In this document: positions 23,622 to 31,100 of the stretch, piece after piece
How the letters are laid out: every line of letters begins with the position of its first letter
Numbering within the stretch: position 1 is the stretch's first letter
DNA from: a virus
Reading direction: 5' to 3' (one strand)
IMG/VR virus record: IMGVR_UViG_3300042507_003149
Coordinates: 1 to 36,466 of that record
DNA: 36,466 nt
Position numbers and translations under genes: made by a program
The notes under the pieces: model-generated
The model's database searches: none
Seen by the model: only the letters and a program-made list of their open reading frames with translations
What the model was told of the DNA's origin: nothing

Positions 23622-24476
23622 TTAGTCATTTTCCATTTCGGAGAAGTACTTTAAAGGATCTTTTTCCTCAATTTCCTCCGATGCTACTGGATCCTCAGTA
23701 ACATCGTCCTCAATCGTCTTTTCAGTAAACTGGGCACGGATATCGTCGCCAGTTGCCTTCTTTAGACGTGCCTGAAGTTCTTCGTAACTCTTGAACTGGC
23801 TCTTATCAGTAAACTCCTTAAGAGAATACTGCTTCTTCCAAAGTTCCTCAAGTTTCTTGTCGTCGCCAGCAAATAGTGGTGCTGGGGCTGCAAACTCCGA
23901 ACGGTCATAGTTTACATAACCGCCAACATTACGAATCTTGATCTTGAAGTCTGCACCTGTCCAAAAGTTGAACGGATCGACTGCAACTTCATCCTGATAC
24001 TCTGGATGGGCCAAACCTTGGATCTTTTGGAAGATCTTGGTACCATACTGATAAAGGAAGTTTTTTCCCTTATTCTCTGGATTAGCGGGATCCTCAAGGA
24101 CAAGAATGTTTGAGATGTACGTCAACTTGCGCTTACGGCTACGAGCAATGTTCTTGTCATCTTCAATACCGCTGTTCCAAAGTTCGGTATTGGCTTGGCA
24201 GATTGGGCACTTCTCGCCCAGAGTGGTTGGGCAGTTCTCAAATAGCCAGCCGCCCTTGCCTTTAAATGCGTGGCTGTAAACTGCGACAAACGGGGCGTCC
24301 TCGCCCTCAATCTCCGGTAGGAATCGAATTACGGCGTATCCGTTGCCAGCCTTGTCAATTCCCGGCTTCCATAGACGGTCATCCTTGTAACTCTCCTTAG
24401 AGTTCATCTTGTCAAGACGCTCGGTTAGGGATGCGACTGAATTCTTACTCTTCTTCTTAAAGTCTGAAAAACCCAT
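23622..24476 (-). CDS. 32: Single-stranded DNA-binding protein gp32
   Basis: The 284-residue protein matches gp32. The N-terminal basic region (MGFSDFKKKSKNS) is the cooperativity domain. The core has zinc ligands H69, C82, C90 and C93 ('YSHAFK', 'ENCPTT', 'EKCPICQ'). An acidic C-terminal tail (EEIEEKDPLKYFSEMEND) is the site for partner-protein contacts. gp32 coats ssDNA in replication, repair and recombination. Codon choice is G/C-ending, like gp23, indicating high expression. It has its own sigma70-like promoter and a leader hairpin suited to translational autoregulation, as known for T4 gene 32. Confidence 0.96.
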   Translation of the reverse strand: MGFSDFKKKSKNSVASLTERLDKMNSKESYKDDRLWKPGIDKAGNGYAVIRFLPEIEGEDAPFVAVYSHAFKGKGGWLFENCPTTLGEKCPICQANTELWNSGIEDDKNIARSRKRKLTYISNILVLEDPANPENKGKNFLYQYGTKIFQKIQGLAHPEYQDEVAVDPFNFWTGADFKIKIRNVGGYVNYDRSEFAAPAPLFAGDDKKLEELWKKQYSLKEFTDKSQFKSYEELQARLKKATGDDIRAQFTEKTIEDDVTEDPVASEEIEEKDPLKYFSEMEND

Positions 24477-24490
24477 AGTATTATCTTTCC

Positions 24491-24507
24491 CCGAGGAACT
24501 ACCTCGG
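24491..24507 (-). promoter_or_regulatory. Hairpin in the gp32 mRNA leader, possible autoregulatory operator
   Basis: The minus strand reads CCGAGG-TAGTT-CCTCGG, a six-base-pair stem 14 bases before the gp32 ATG. The stem's 3' side borders the purine-rich GGGGAAAG that serves as ribosome-binding sequence. In T4, gp32 binds a structured leader and blocks its own translation; a similar role here is inferred. Confidence 0.45.
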
Positions 24508-24523
24508 CCTAATAGTTGTCTAT

Positions 24524-24551
24524 AGTATATATCGCGGTTTTAGTTAGTCAA
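24524..24551 (-). promoter_or_regulatory. Sigma70-like promoter for gp32
   Basis: On the minus strand TTGACT (24551-24546) is separated by 16 bases from TATACT (24529-24524). The -35 element includes the TAA stop and last Asp codon of gp33. Transcription would begin about 40 bases before the gp32 ATG, so gp32 can be expressed early or at middle times independent of late promoters. Confidence 0.55.
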
Positions 24552-24777
24552 TTGGAAGCTTACGAGATTTGGATTTTTTAATCAAATGCCGTTCTTGTGC
24601 TTCGTATTGAATTTTTTCAATCAAGGGTTTTGTAAGAAGTTTTCCAGCAGCAGATGGATCTAGACCCATTTCTTCTGAAAGTTCCAAAACACAATCCATA
24701 AAAGGTAATTTAGTAGATTTTACCCTATCTAAAACTTTATTTGAAAATTTTTCTTTGGCAGTATCATCAATGTACAT
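24544..24777 (-). CDS. 33: Late transcription co-activator gp33
   Basis: I chose the ATG at 24777 (MYIDDTAKEKF), preceded by GAGGT 11 bases upstream, giving 77 residues; a TTG at 24810 would add 11 residues. The pattern 'LPFMDCVLELSEEMGLDP' and 'LIEKIQYEAQERHLI' matches gp33 (T4 'GIIEKIQSEAIDENLL'). gp33 binds the RNA polymerase beta flap and couples it to the sliding clamp at late promoters. T4 gp33 is 112 residues; the shorter N-terminus is typical of marine relatives. Its presence supports the late-box interpretation in this window. Confidence 0.75.
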   Translation of the reverse strand: MYIDDTAKEKFSNKVLDRVKSTKLPFMDCVLELSEEMGLDPSAAGKLLTKPLIEKIQYEAQERHLIKKSKSRKLPID

Positions 24778-24822
24778 ATAACAGTATACCTCATAAATAA
24801 TAAAGTTCAATAATTACTTAGA

Positions 24823-24847
24823 CCTAAATATTCTAGAACTATTTAGA
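24823..24847. promoter_or_regulatory. Palindromic pair of CTAAATA late-type boxes
   Basis: CTAAATA at 24824-24830 and its inverse TATTTAG at 24840-24846 frame a central TTCTAGAA. The plus-strand copy lies 25 bases before the ATG at 24856, with Shine-Dalgarno GAGGA between. The minus-strand copy points to gp33. A further plus-strand CATAAATA lies at 24792-24799. Confidence 0.4.
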
Positions 24848-24855
24848 GGACCAAC

Positions 24856-25794
24856 ATGGCCGTAGACAATAACGACAATATTATAATTGAAACATCTGGG
24901 TTATCTGCTTACGTCGCCACAGATGTAGTAACATTTGATGGTGTAACAGCCCACTTTCAAATAATGAAATTGGCACACGGAATATGTGGTGCTGCAAATA
25001 TTGTATCTTCATCAAGCCCACTTCCAGTAACAGTTGCAGCCGGATTGACAGCAACAATATCGGGATTTACGGGAACATTAAATGTTCAAGGGGTTGTTAG
25101 TGGTTATCCAGTTACTGTATCCGGTACTGTAACCACTACAGGATTGTCTGCATCTCCGTTGTACGTTACTACAGCATCGGGGTCTAGAGTAGAAATTACC
25201 GGAGGTATTCCTCTATCAAAAACAACCAATTCTGTTTCTGTGTGGGGCCCCTCAGGTCTAACATATGTTTATGTAAATTTAGTAGATGCAGCCGGAAATT
25301 CTTTAAGCTATACAAATAGAGCTTTAGATGTCAATATCACTGGCGCAACAATCAATGCCACTATTCCGTCTACTGTAACTGTGGTAGGTCTATCTGGTGC
25401 AACTGCAGTAAATGTAAATGTAGGAAATACTGTTGGTATAAATGATACAAACATTTTAACCGGAATGACTGCTATTTACAGCCAAGTAGTTGGCTTAAGA
25501 GCAGATCTTGCTGGTTTGGGAACTACAATTCCCTCTGGATTTACTGCTTACAGATTAAGTGTAACTACAGCTGTAACTCAAATGTATTCTGCCGGAATAA
25601 CTTGCATAAACGGTATTCAAATTAAAGCCAACTCATCTAATACAGACATAGTTTATATCAACAACAGTGCTGGTATGACATCTGGATATGAATTGGATCC
25701 AAATGAATCTATATTCTTAAAACTTCAAAACGCAAATAAAATTTATCTGGCAGCAAAAACTGGTTCTCAAATAGTAAGTTTCTTTGCAAGCTAA
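24856..25794 (+). CDS. Beta-rich virion/fibre-like protein
   Basis: The 312-residue product is rich in Thr, Val, Ser and Gly, with repeated short beta motifs such as 'SPLPVTVAAG', 'SGYPVTVSG', 'SASPLYVTTASG' and 'STVTVVGLSGATAVNVNVG' over residues 50-195. This is typical of phage tail-fibre or decoration proteins with repeated beta modules. The C-terminal 80 residues (residues about 230-312) look like a compact beta domain ('INGIQIKANSSN', 'ESIFLKLQNANKIYL'). It starts a rightward unit with the next gene and likely acts in host attachment. No enzymatic motif is seen. Confidence 0.65.
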   Translation: MAVDNNDNIIIETSGLSAYVATDVVTFDGVTAHFQIMKLAHGICGAANIVSSSSPLPVTVAAGLTATISGFTGTLNVQGVVSGYPVTVSGTVTTTGLSASPLYVTTASGSRVEITGGIPLSKTTNSVSVWGPSGLTYVYVNLVDAAGNSLSYTNRALDVNITGATINATIPSTVTVVGLSGATAVNVNVGNTVGINDTNILTGMTAIYSQVVGLRADLAGLGTTIPSGFTAYRLSVTTAVTQMYSAGITCINGIQIKANSSNTDIVYINNSAGMTSGYELDPNESIFLKLQNANKIYLAAKTGSQIVSFFAS

Positions 25795-25797
25795 AAA

Positions 25798-27102
25798 ATG
25801 GGCACATCTTCATTAATAACTGTAAAATCCACTTCAAGTTATACATCTGAATTTGTAGGTTCTACAGCAGATCCTTGTATGACTAAAGGAATTATTTACA
25901 GTTCTCCAGATATTTTTGTAACTGGAAATTCATTTTATTTTGATTATTCTGGATGCAAAAATTCATCTGATCTTAAATTCTTAAAAAAGTTTTTTGATAA
26001 CCTATCTACAGGAAATACTTTTAACTTTTCTTCTGGAAATTATTTTGTTCCAGAAACAGGAATTCAAACTACGTGGTCCGGGCAATTTACATTACGCGGA
26101 AAAACTGGATCATACAATGAATATTTGAGCCTAAGTGGTTTAACAGGGGTTTCTGGGTTAACACAATCTCACTACCACTCCGAACAGTTTTCATCTCCAA
26201 TACAATTTACAGCAACATCTGGAGCAACTGGTCAATTTTTGCAAAACCATTTACCTAAAGACGATCCATTTAATTTTACTTATCTTGGTGTATATGGTTC
26301 GGATTATGGATTTCAAGAATATTTACAGGTTGATATAAGCTCTTTAAATTCTGGAAGACTTTTAATTAAAAATTCAATAACTTTAAATGATGGTTCTGAA
26401 ATAATATACCTAGACCCTTCAATTTCAATATCTTCCGAATCTTTTTATTTTAATAAAGCTGGTATATCTATACTACAAAGAGGCGATCCTTCTTTGAGTG
26501 TGAGAAATACAAACCAAAATTCAAACGGTGTTATATTAATAACTGGAACTACAAAAAACATGATTTTGGATAAACAAAACAGATTCCAACTTGCATGTAG
26601 ACAAAACTACGACCCAGTTAATGATTACGGCTGGTATTCAAATTTTAATCTTAAAAACATTAAAACAACATCCGAAGCATTTATCATAAATGGTGTATCT
26701 GTAAATTACACTTCATACTACGCATTTAAATACGTACAATCAACTCAATTTGGTTTTAATGTGGATGGAAGTGCCTCAATCACAACAATAACACCGAGTT
26801 CTTACGAAGATTTTATTTATATTGATGATGGTTTGGCAAACACAATAAATATACAATTTACAAATAACCCCGGACCTTTGCGATTGGATTTATCGCATGC
26901 TTCTAATATAGGAACAATATTAGAATTTTATACAGATTTTCAATTGACAACACCACTTAGTACAAACTATTATTATATCGGTGAACCGGGTTATGAGGGT
27001 GCCTCATTCATTTATATGGCAGACAAGCCAAATGCGGCACGAACAATTTATATTAAATGTTCTAGAACCTCTACAAAATATTTAACTATAAACTTTATTT
27101 AA
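25798..27102 (+). CDS. Putative tail fibre / structural protein
   Basis: This 434-residue protein starts three bases after the preceding gene. It is Ser/Thr/Asn/Tyr-rich with many predicted beta strands, and includes 'TLRGKTGSYNEYLSLSGLTG' around residues 99-118 and 'GATGQFLQNHLPKDDPFNFT'. Composition and position beside another beta-rich protein suggest a fibre or adhesin subunit. I do not recognise a family. It ends overlapping the convergent small gene by four bases, with no terminator visible. Confidence 0.6.
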   Translation: MGTSSLITVKSTSSYTSEFVGSTADPCMTKGIIYSSPDIFVTGNSFYFDYSGCKNSSDLKFLKKFFDNLSTGNTFNFSSGNYFVPETGIQTTWSGQFTLRGKTGSYNEYLSLSGLTGVSGLTQSHYHSEQFSSPIQFTATSGATGQFLQNHLPKDDPFNFTYLGVYGSDYGFQEYLQVDISSLNSGRLLIKNSITLNDGSEIIYLDPSISISSESFYFNKAGISILQRGDPSLSVRNTNQNSNGVILITGTTKNMILDKQNRFQLACRQNYDPVNDYGWYSNFNLKNIKTTSEAFIINGVSVNYTSYYAFKYVQSTQFGFNVDGSASITTITPSSYEDFIYIDDGLANTINIQFTNNPGPLRLDLSHASNIGTILEFYTDFQLTTPLSTNYYYIGEPGYEGASFIYMADKPNAARTIYIKCSRTSTKYLTINFI

Positions 27103-27386
27103 GTTTCAACCCACTGATAACTTGAACCGTCATAATAATATATGTAAGTTATGGCAGTATCTTTATTTTGCCATAATTGACCAACTACAGGGTTTAAAGG
27201 TGGAGAAGGTGAATTAAATGGAACTGTCTCTCCAGTAAATGTCCACCCATATGGGTCTTCTGATGGTGAATATAATGATGCGTTTTGGTATAGATATATT
27301 CTTCCCTGATATGTTACTCTATCCCCGGGAGAGTATACATTTGGAGAACCATCTGTATTATATCTTTTATATTCACCTTTAAACAT
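27099..27386 (-). CDS. Small carbohydrate-binding-like protein
   Basis: The start is the ATG at 27386; the codon before it is TTG. The 95-residue product has 'VYSPGDRVTYQGRIYLYQNA' followed by 'PYGWTFTG', which follows the aromatic pattern of chitin/cellulose-binding modules (CBM5/12-like). The C-terminal 'PVVGQLWQNK' and 'YYYDGSSYQWVE' is a common phage fibre tail motif. A role in binding a surface glycan is inferred. A CATAAATA box precedes the ATG by six bases. It faces the fibre genes and may be a fibre accessory. Confidence 0.55.
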   Translation of the reverse strand: MFKGEYKRYNTDGSPNVYSPGDRVTYQGRIYLYQNASLYSPSEDPYGWTFTGETVPFNSPSPPLNPVVGQLWQNKDTAITYIYYYDGSSYQWVET

Positions 27387-27392
27387 CAAGAA

Positions 27393-27400
27393 TATTTATG
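27393..27400 (-). promoter_or_regulatory. Late promoter box CATAAATA for the 27099-27386 gene
   Basis: The minus strand reads CATAAATA, TTCTTG, ATG. The TAA within the box is the stop codon of the upstream Sm-like gene (27396-27398), so the promoter is embedded in the end of that gene. The spacing equals that at gp25. Confidence 0.55.
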
Positions 27401-27665
27401 TTGCTGGAGCATCCTTTGGATTTAACCAGTTTTCATAATACTCTTTCATATTTTTGTCAGGATTCAATACCAACATTATTGCATAATTTGGAATTGTTGT
27501 TCCGTCTGGTGCATCTGTATATGGTAGCCAAGTTCCTAAAAACAATTTTCCCGGAGAGTTTGAAAAAATAATTGCAGTTTCTTTTACAAACACACCATCG
27601 TCAACTTTTTTGGCTTGTGCTACTAATTCTTCACCAGTTATTAATTTAATTACTTTAATATCCAT
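27396..27665 (-). CDS. Sm-like (LSm-fold) phage protein, second copy
   Basis: The product of the ATG at 27665 is 89 residues starting 'MDIKVIKLITGEELVAQAKK', which aligns with the start of the paralogue at 36351 ('MNVKVFRLNSGEEILA'). A GTG at 27683 with good Shine-Dalgarno AAGGA would add six residues and cannot be excluded. Later 'FLGTWLPYTDAPDGTTIPNY' parallels the Trp/Tyr and TxxGxxIP region of the other copy. Sm-like barrels often form rings and bind RNA; nothing here shows which RNA. It follows the 152-residue gene by one base, implying coupling. Confidence 0.6.
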   Translation of the reverse strand: MDIKVIKLITGEELVAQAKKVDDGVFVKETAIIFSNSPGKLFLGTWLPYTDAPDGTTIPNYAIMLVLNPDKNMKEYYENWLNPKDAPAT

Positions 27666-27666
27666 T

Positions 27667-28125
27667 TTATTTTTTTCTGCCACAGCCGCATCCTTTTTTT
27701 GGCAAGTTTATTGGATTTGGATTTGTCACCCGATTTTTATATTTTTTATTAATTTCAATCGCAGTATCTATTATATTAAATTCTTCGTAAACGGGATCTA
27801 CAATCTTAACATAAAAATATGGAATAGTCAACCATTTATTAAATAAAAGTCTTCTTTTTTCACAACCACAATTACCTTTTGTAATTTTTATTATAAACCA
27901 TTTTATTCCAGTAATTTTTGTTATAAAATCAACGATATCTCCAAAACCTATTTTAGACTTTTTAACAATTAATTGTTTATGTATTTTAAATGATATATCT
28001 TTTTTGAATAAATTATTTTTATCTTTATTCATCATTCTTTCTATTTGTTTGTCGGTAACAGTTTGTGTTGAATCGTTTTGTCCATATCCAACACTTGTAT
28101 TAAATGTAAATTCTGTATTAAACAT
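27667..28125 (-). CDS. Unknown protein with CxC motif and Cys-rich C-terminus
   Basis: The 152-residue protein contains 'GFGDIVDFITKITGIKWF' then 'KGNCGCEKRRLLFNKW' (about residues 60-95). This G.GD..D..T..TGI...CGC..R...LN pattern is widespread in small phage proteins of unknown function. It ends in 'KKGCGCGRKK', a second CGC. The cysteines could bind a metal or form disulphides. Shine-Dalgarno AAGGAGTGAT is strong. It lies just downstream of the giant RCC1 gene on the same strand, so it is likely a late gene; its role is unknown. Confidence 0.6.
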   Translation of the reverse strand: MFNTEFTFNTSVGYGQNDSTQTVTDKQIERMMNKDKNNLFKKDISFKIHKQLIVKKSKIGFGDIVDFITKITGIKWFIIKITKGNCGCEKRRLLFNKWLTIPYFYVKIVDPVYEEFNIIDTAIEINKKYKNRVTNPNPINLPKKGCGCGRKK

Positions 28126-28153
28126 ATCACTCCTTCATATATTATAATCCGTT

Positions 28154-31100
28154 TTAAGGACACGATCCAGAACATGCATCCGGGCATGTTACGGTTGATG
28201 TATATACTGTTAATTTTTTAAGAACATTATTTTGATCTACAAGAAATTGTTGAACATATATTGATGCGTTAGTATTAACGTCACAATAATCTTCTAATGT
28301 TCCAGCAAACTGACCAGCATCTCCCGTAATTCCTCCCGGAAAAATAAATATTCCATCTCTATTTATTTTATGCCATTTTGTGGTTAATAACATTTCACTG
28401 TCTTTGGCATAGTTTCTTTGATCAGTTGCATCAAAAACTATTAAATTTTTAATTTCACATGTTAATGGTTTTGTTGGATTACCTTCATAAAAATCAGATC
28501 CGATATAATATGAATTGCCGCACAGATCTGATGCCCATCCCGTAGCTCCCGGAGGAGTTTCCGTTGGTCCTGCTGGTGTTTCGTAACAATATTTAAATGT
28601 CGATCCCGATTCATAACCAAAATTATTTGTTCCAATTAAATTATATGGTGTTTTTAATTGTGCATCTTTATTATACAAAAATATTCCTTGTTTTAATACA
28701 CCGGCCGACAAAGGACTATATTGATCTATTGTAGCAGTTGAAGGAAGTATACTCATTAGCCAACCACCCGGACCAAGAATTTTTGGCCCGGCAGAAGATG
28801 GATCATAAGGACATAAACTTTCAGAATTGGCTGGATTGCATCCCCCTATATCTCCATTTGCAGCGATACTGCCGTAAATTGCTGTATAATATGAACTTTC
28901 TAGTTTTCTTAATGAATCTCCACCAACATATACCAATGGATATTTTACATTTTTGTCATATGTCACTGATGCGGTAGATGCCATTTTTAATGTATTTGAA
29001 GCAAATCCCGTTCTATATGGATCTGGATTTTCTTTTATTTCCCAAACATTTGTGGTTTCATTTAATGCAAATGCCGTGTTTCTGGTAGCATATGTCGCAT
29101 AAGACAAATATGTTGATATAACAGAACAACAATTATTTTTTAATCCAAATATTTTATAAGATTGTAAAAAATAATCTTTTGTAGATCTAAACCCAACTCT
29201 ACCTATTGCTGATGTACATCTTTTAGCCAACCAAGGATAATTTGGTACTTTTCTTATTACTAATGTTCCTGAATCCGTGTCATCACAGTCAATTTGGCAT
29301 TCTTGTCCACCATCGGCATCTGGCATATAATCTTTTGGTATTGTGTTGATAGGTTGACTGTCTATCTGCCAACACAAATCATAATCAATCTGACAAGAAC
29401 TCAACATTCCTGCGCCAGCATTGTTGCCCTGTAAAGCACCACCGTCTCCACAAAATGGATTTGGAACTGTATCTCCCAAACATTTTGAATTTGGAGATTG
29501 ATATAAACCATTTCCGTATTGATATCTTCTTGCTCCTTTTTGCATCCACCAGTATTCTGGATGACCAGAATAAGACCAATTATCTTTTATTAATCCGCTT
29601 GAATCATTTGAATCTGGCTCACCTAGTACACTACACGGATCCAATGTTTCACACGTAGTTACACCCCCCGGTGCCCGTAATGTGTCCAATCCTTGACCAC
29701 ATGATTTTCCGTAAAACCATTTTGAAAAATCCCATCCACCGGGCAATCCTCTAAAGAATGCAAAACTCTTAAAATAATTTGGTAATGGTTTTCCATTTTG
29801 TGGAGAAAATTGATTTTTTCTTGTTTCTTCTAATTCAAATAAAGAGTAATCCCATTTTGGAAATTTTAAATTACCATATCCAATTGCTGCAACGTGACCA
29901 AAACCTGTTGCAATACCTTTATATCCAAAAGATGATTTATCTTCATCTTCGGTAGGAATAAAACCATAATCGTAATAATTTACATTATCAATATCATAAA
30001 CATGTTTTCTCGTCCACTGTATTGTTTCATAAGTTGGAAATGATGATATAAATGAATCTACATTATTATTGTTATCTTGAACTTTATAATTTACAATCCA
30101 ACAATTTGCTCCTGCAGAAATACTTATAACTTCTCCGGGTATTGTGGTACTATAAACTCCTGTTTCTTTTAAGCGCAAAAAATTAGGATCGTCTTCTACA
30201 TTTGATGGAGTCATATTTGGTAGCATTTCTACTCTGCCCCAAACATATAAAGTATTATCAGCAACCAACATTGTGTAATCTGGACCACCATCCAAAAAAC
30301 GAATATTTGCTGTTTGTGGTGTTACATTAGCACTGGTACATATATCTTCTGGATCATTGTTTCTAAATGTTAGTTCCCATTTTGCTGCAAGGTTTTTTAT
30401 TTCATCGGGAATAAATGTATCTACAATTGGACATAAAGTATTTGTGACAATATCCGTGTCACGATTTCCATCTTTATTAATTCTATAATAACTACCCCAC
30501 ATTTTAACTTGATTATCAGACTGAACTGCAATACTATGCATTTGACCGCAGCCAACTTTACTCCATACTGGTCTATCTAATGTTGCGTATTGTAGATTAT
30601 TAAAAAGACTACATCTTACATCAGAATTTGGATCATTTGGATTATTAAAATTACAATTTAAACTATAAGTTCCATTTATATATCTCTGCCATTCAGTGTC
30701 TGTAAAATAACCCGGTTTTGCCATTGGCGCATACGCAGTTCTATTTGCTGGATAATTATTTGGCAAAGGAGGAGCTTGATCATTTGTGTTATCTCCTTTA
30801 AAAAACAAAAGAAAATTATCGTATTCTGTCTCATCTGGATTTATACTGCCAGTAGATATTGCTGCTACGTGATAGGAACCAGAAGCAGCATCAACCCATT
30901 TTTCTTGTTTGTTATAAAATTTTGATTCTATATTATCTGGATCGGCCTCGCCTTTAAATACTCCGTTACATTTAAATTCTCCCCATGCAATTATTCTACT
31001 ATATTCTGATGGGTTTGACGGTGACGGTGCAGCACTATTATCACCCCCGTTATATAAATCACAACCAGTTGTTACATAAGGATCTATAAAATTATAACCA

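Noticed and set aside
24778-24810. TTG-initiated extension of gp33
   Set aside because: The ATG at 24777 has GAGGT upstream and starts the sequence that resembles gp33; the extra 11 residues are hydrophobic and unlike the family.
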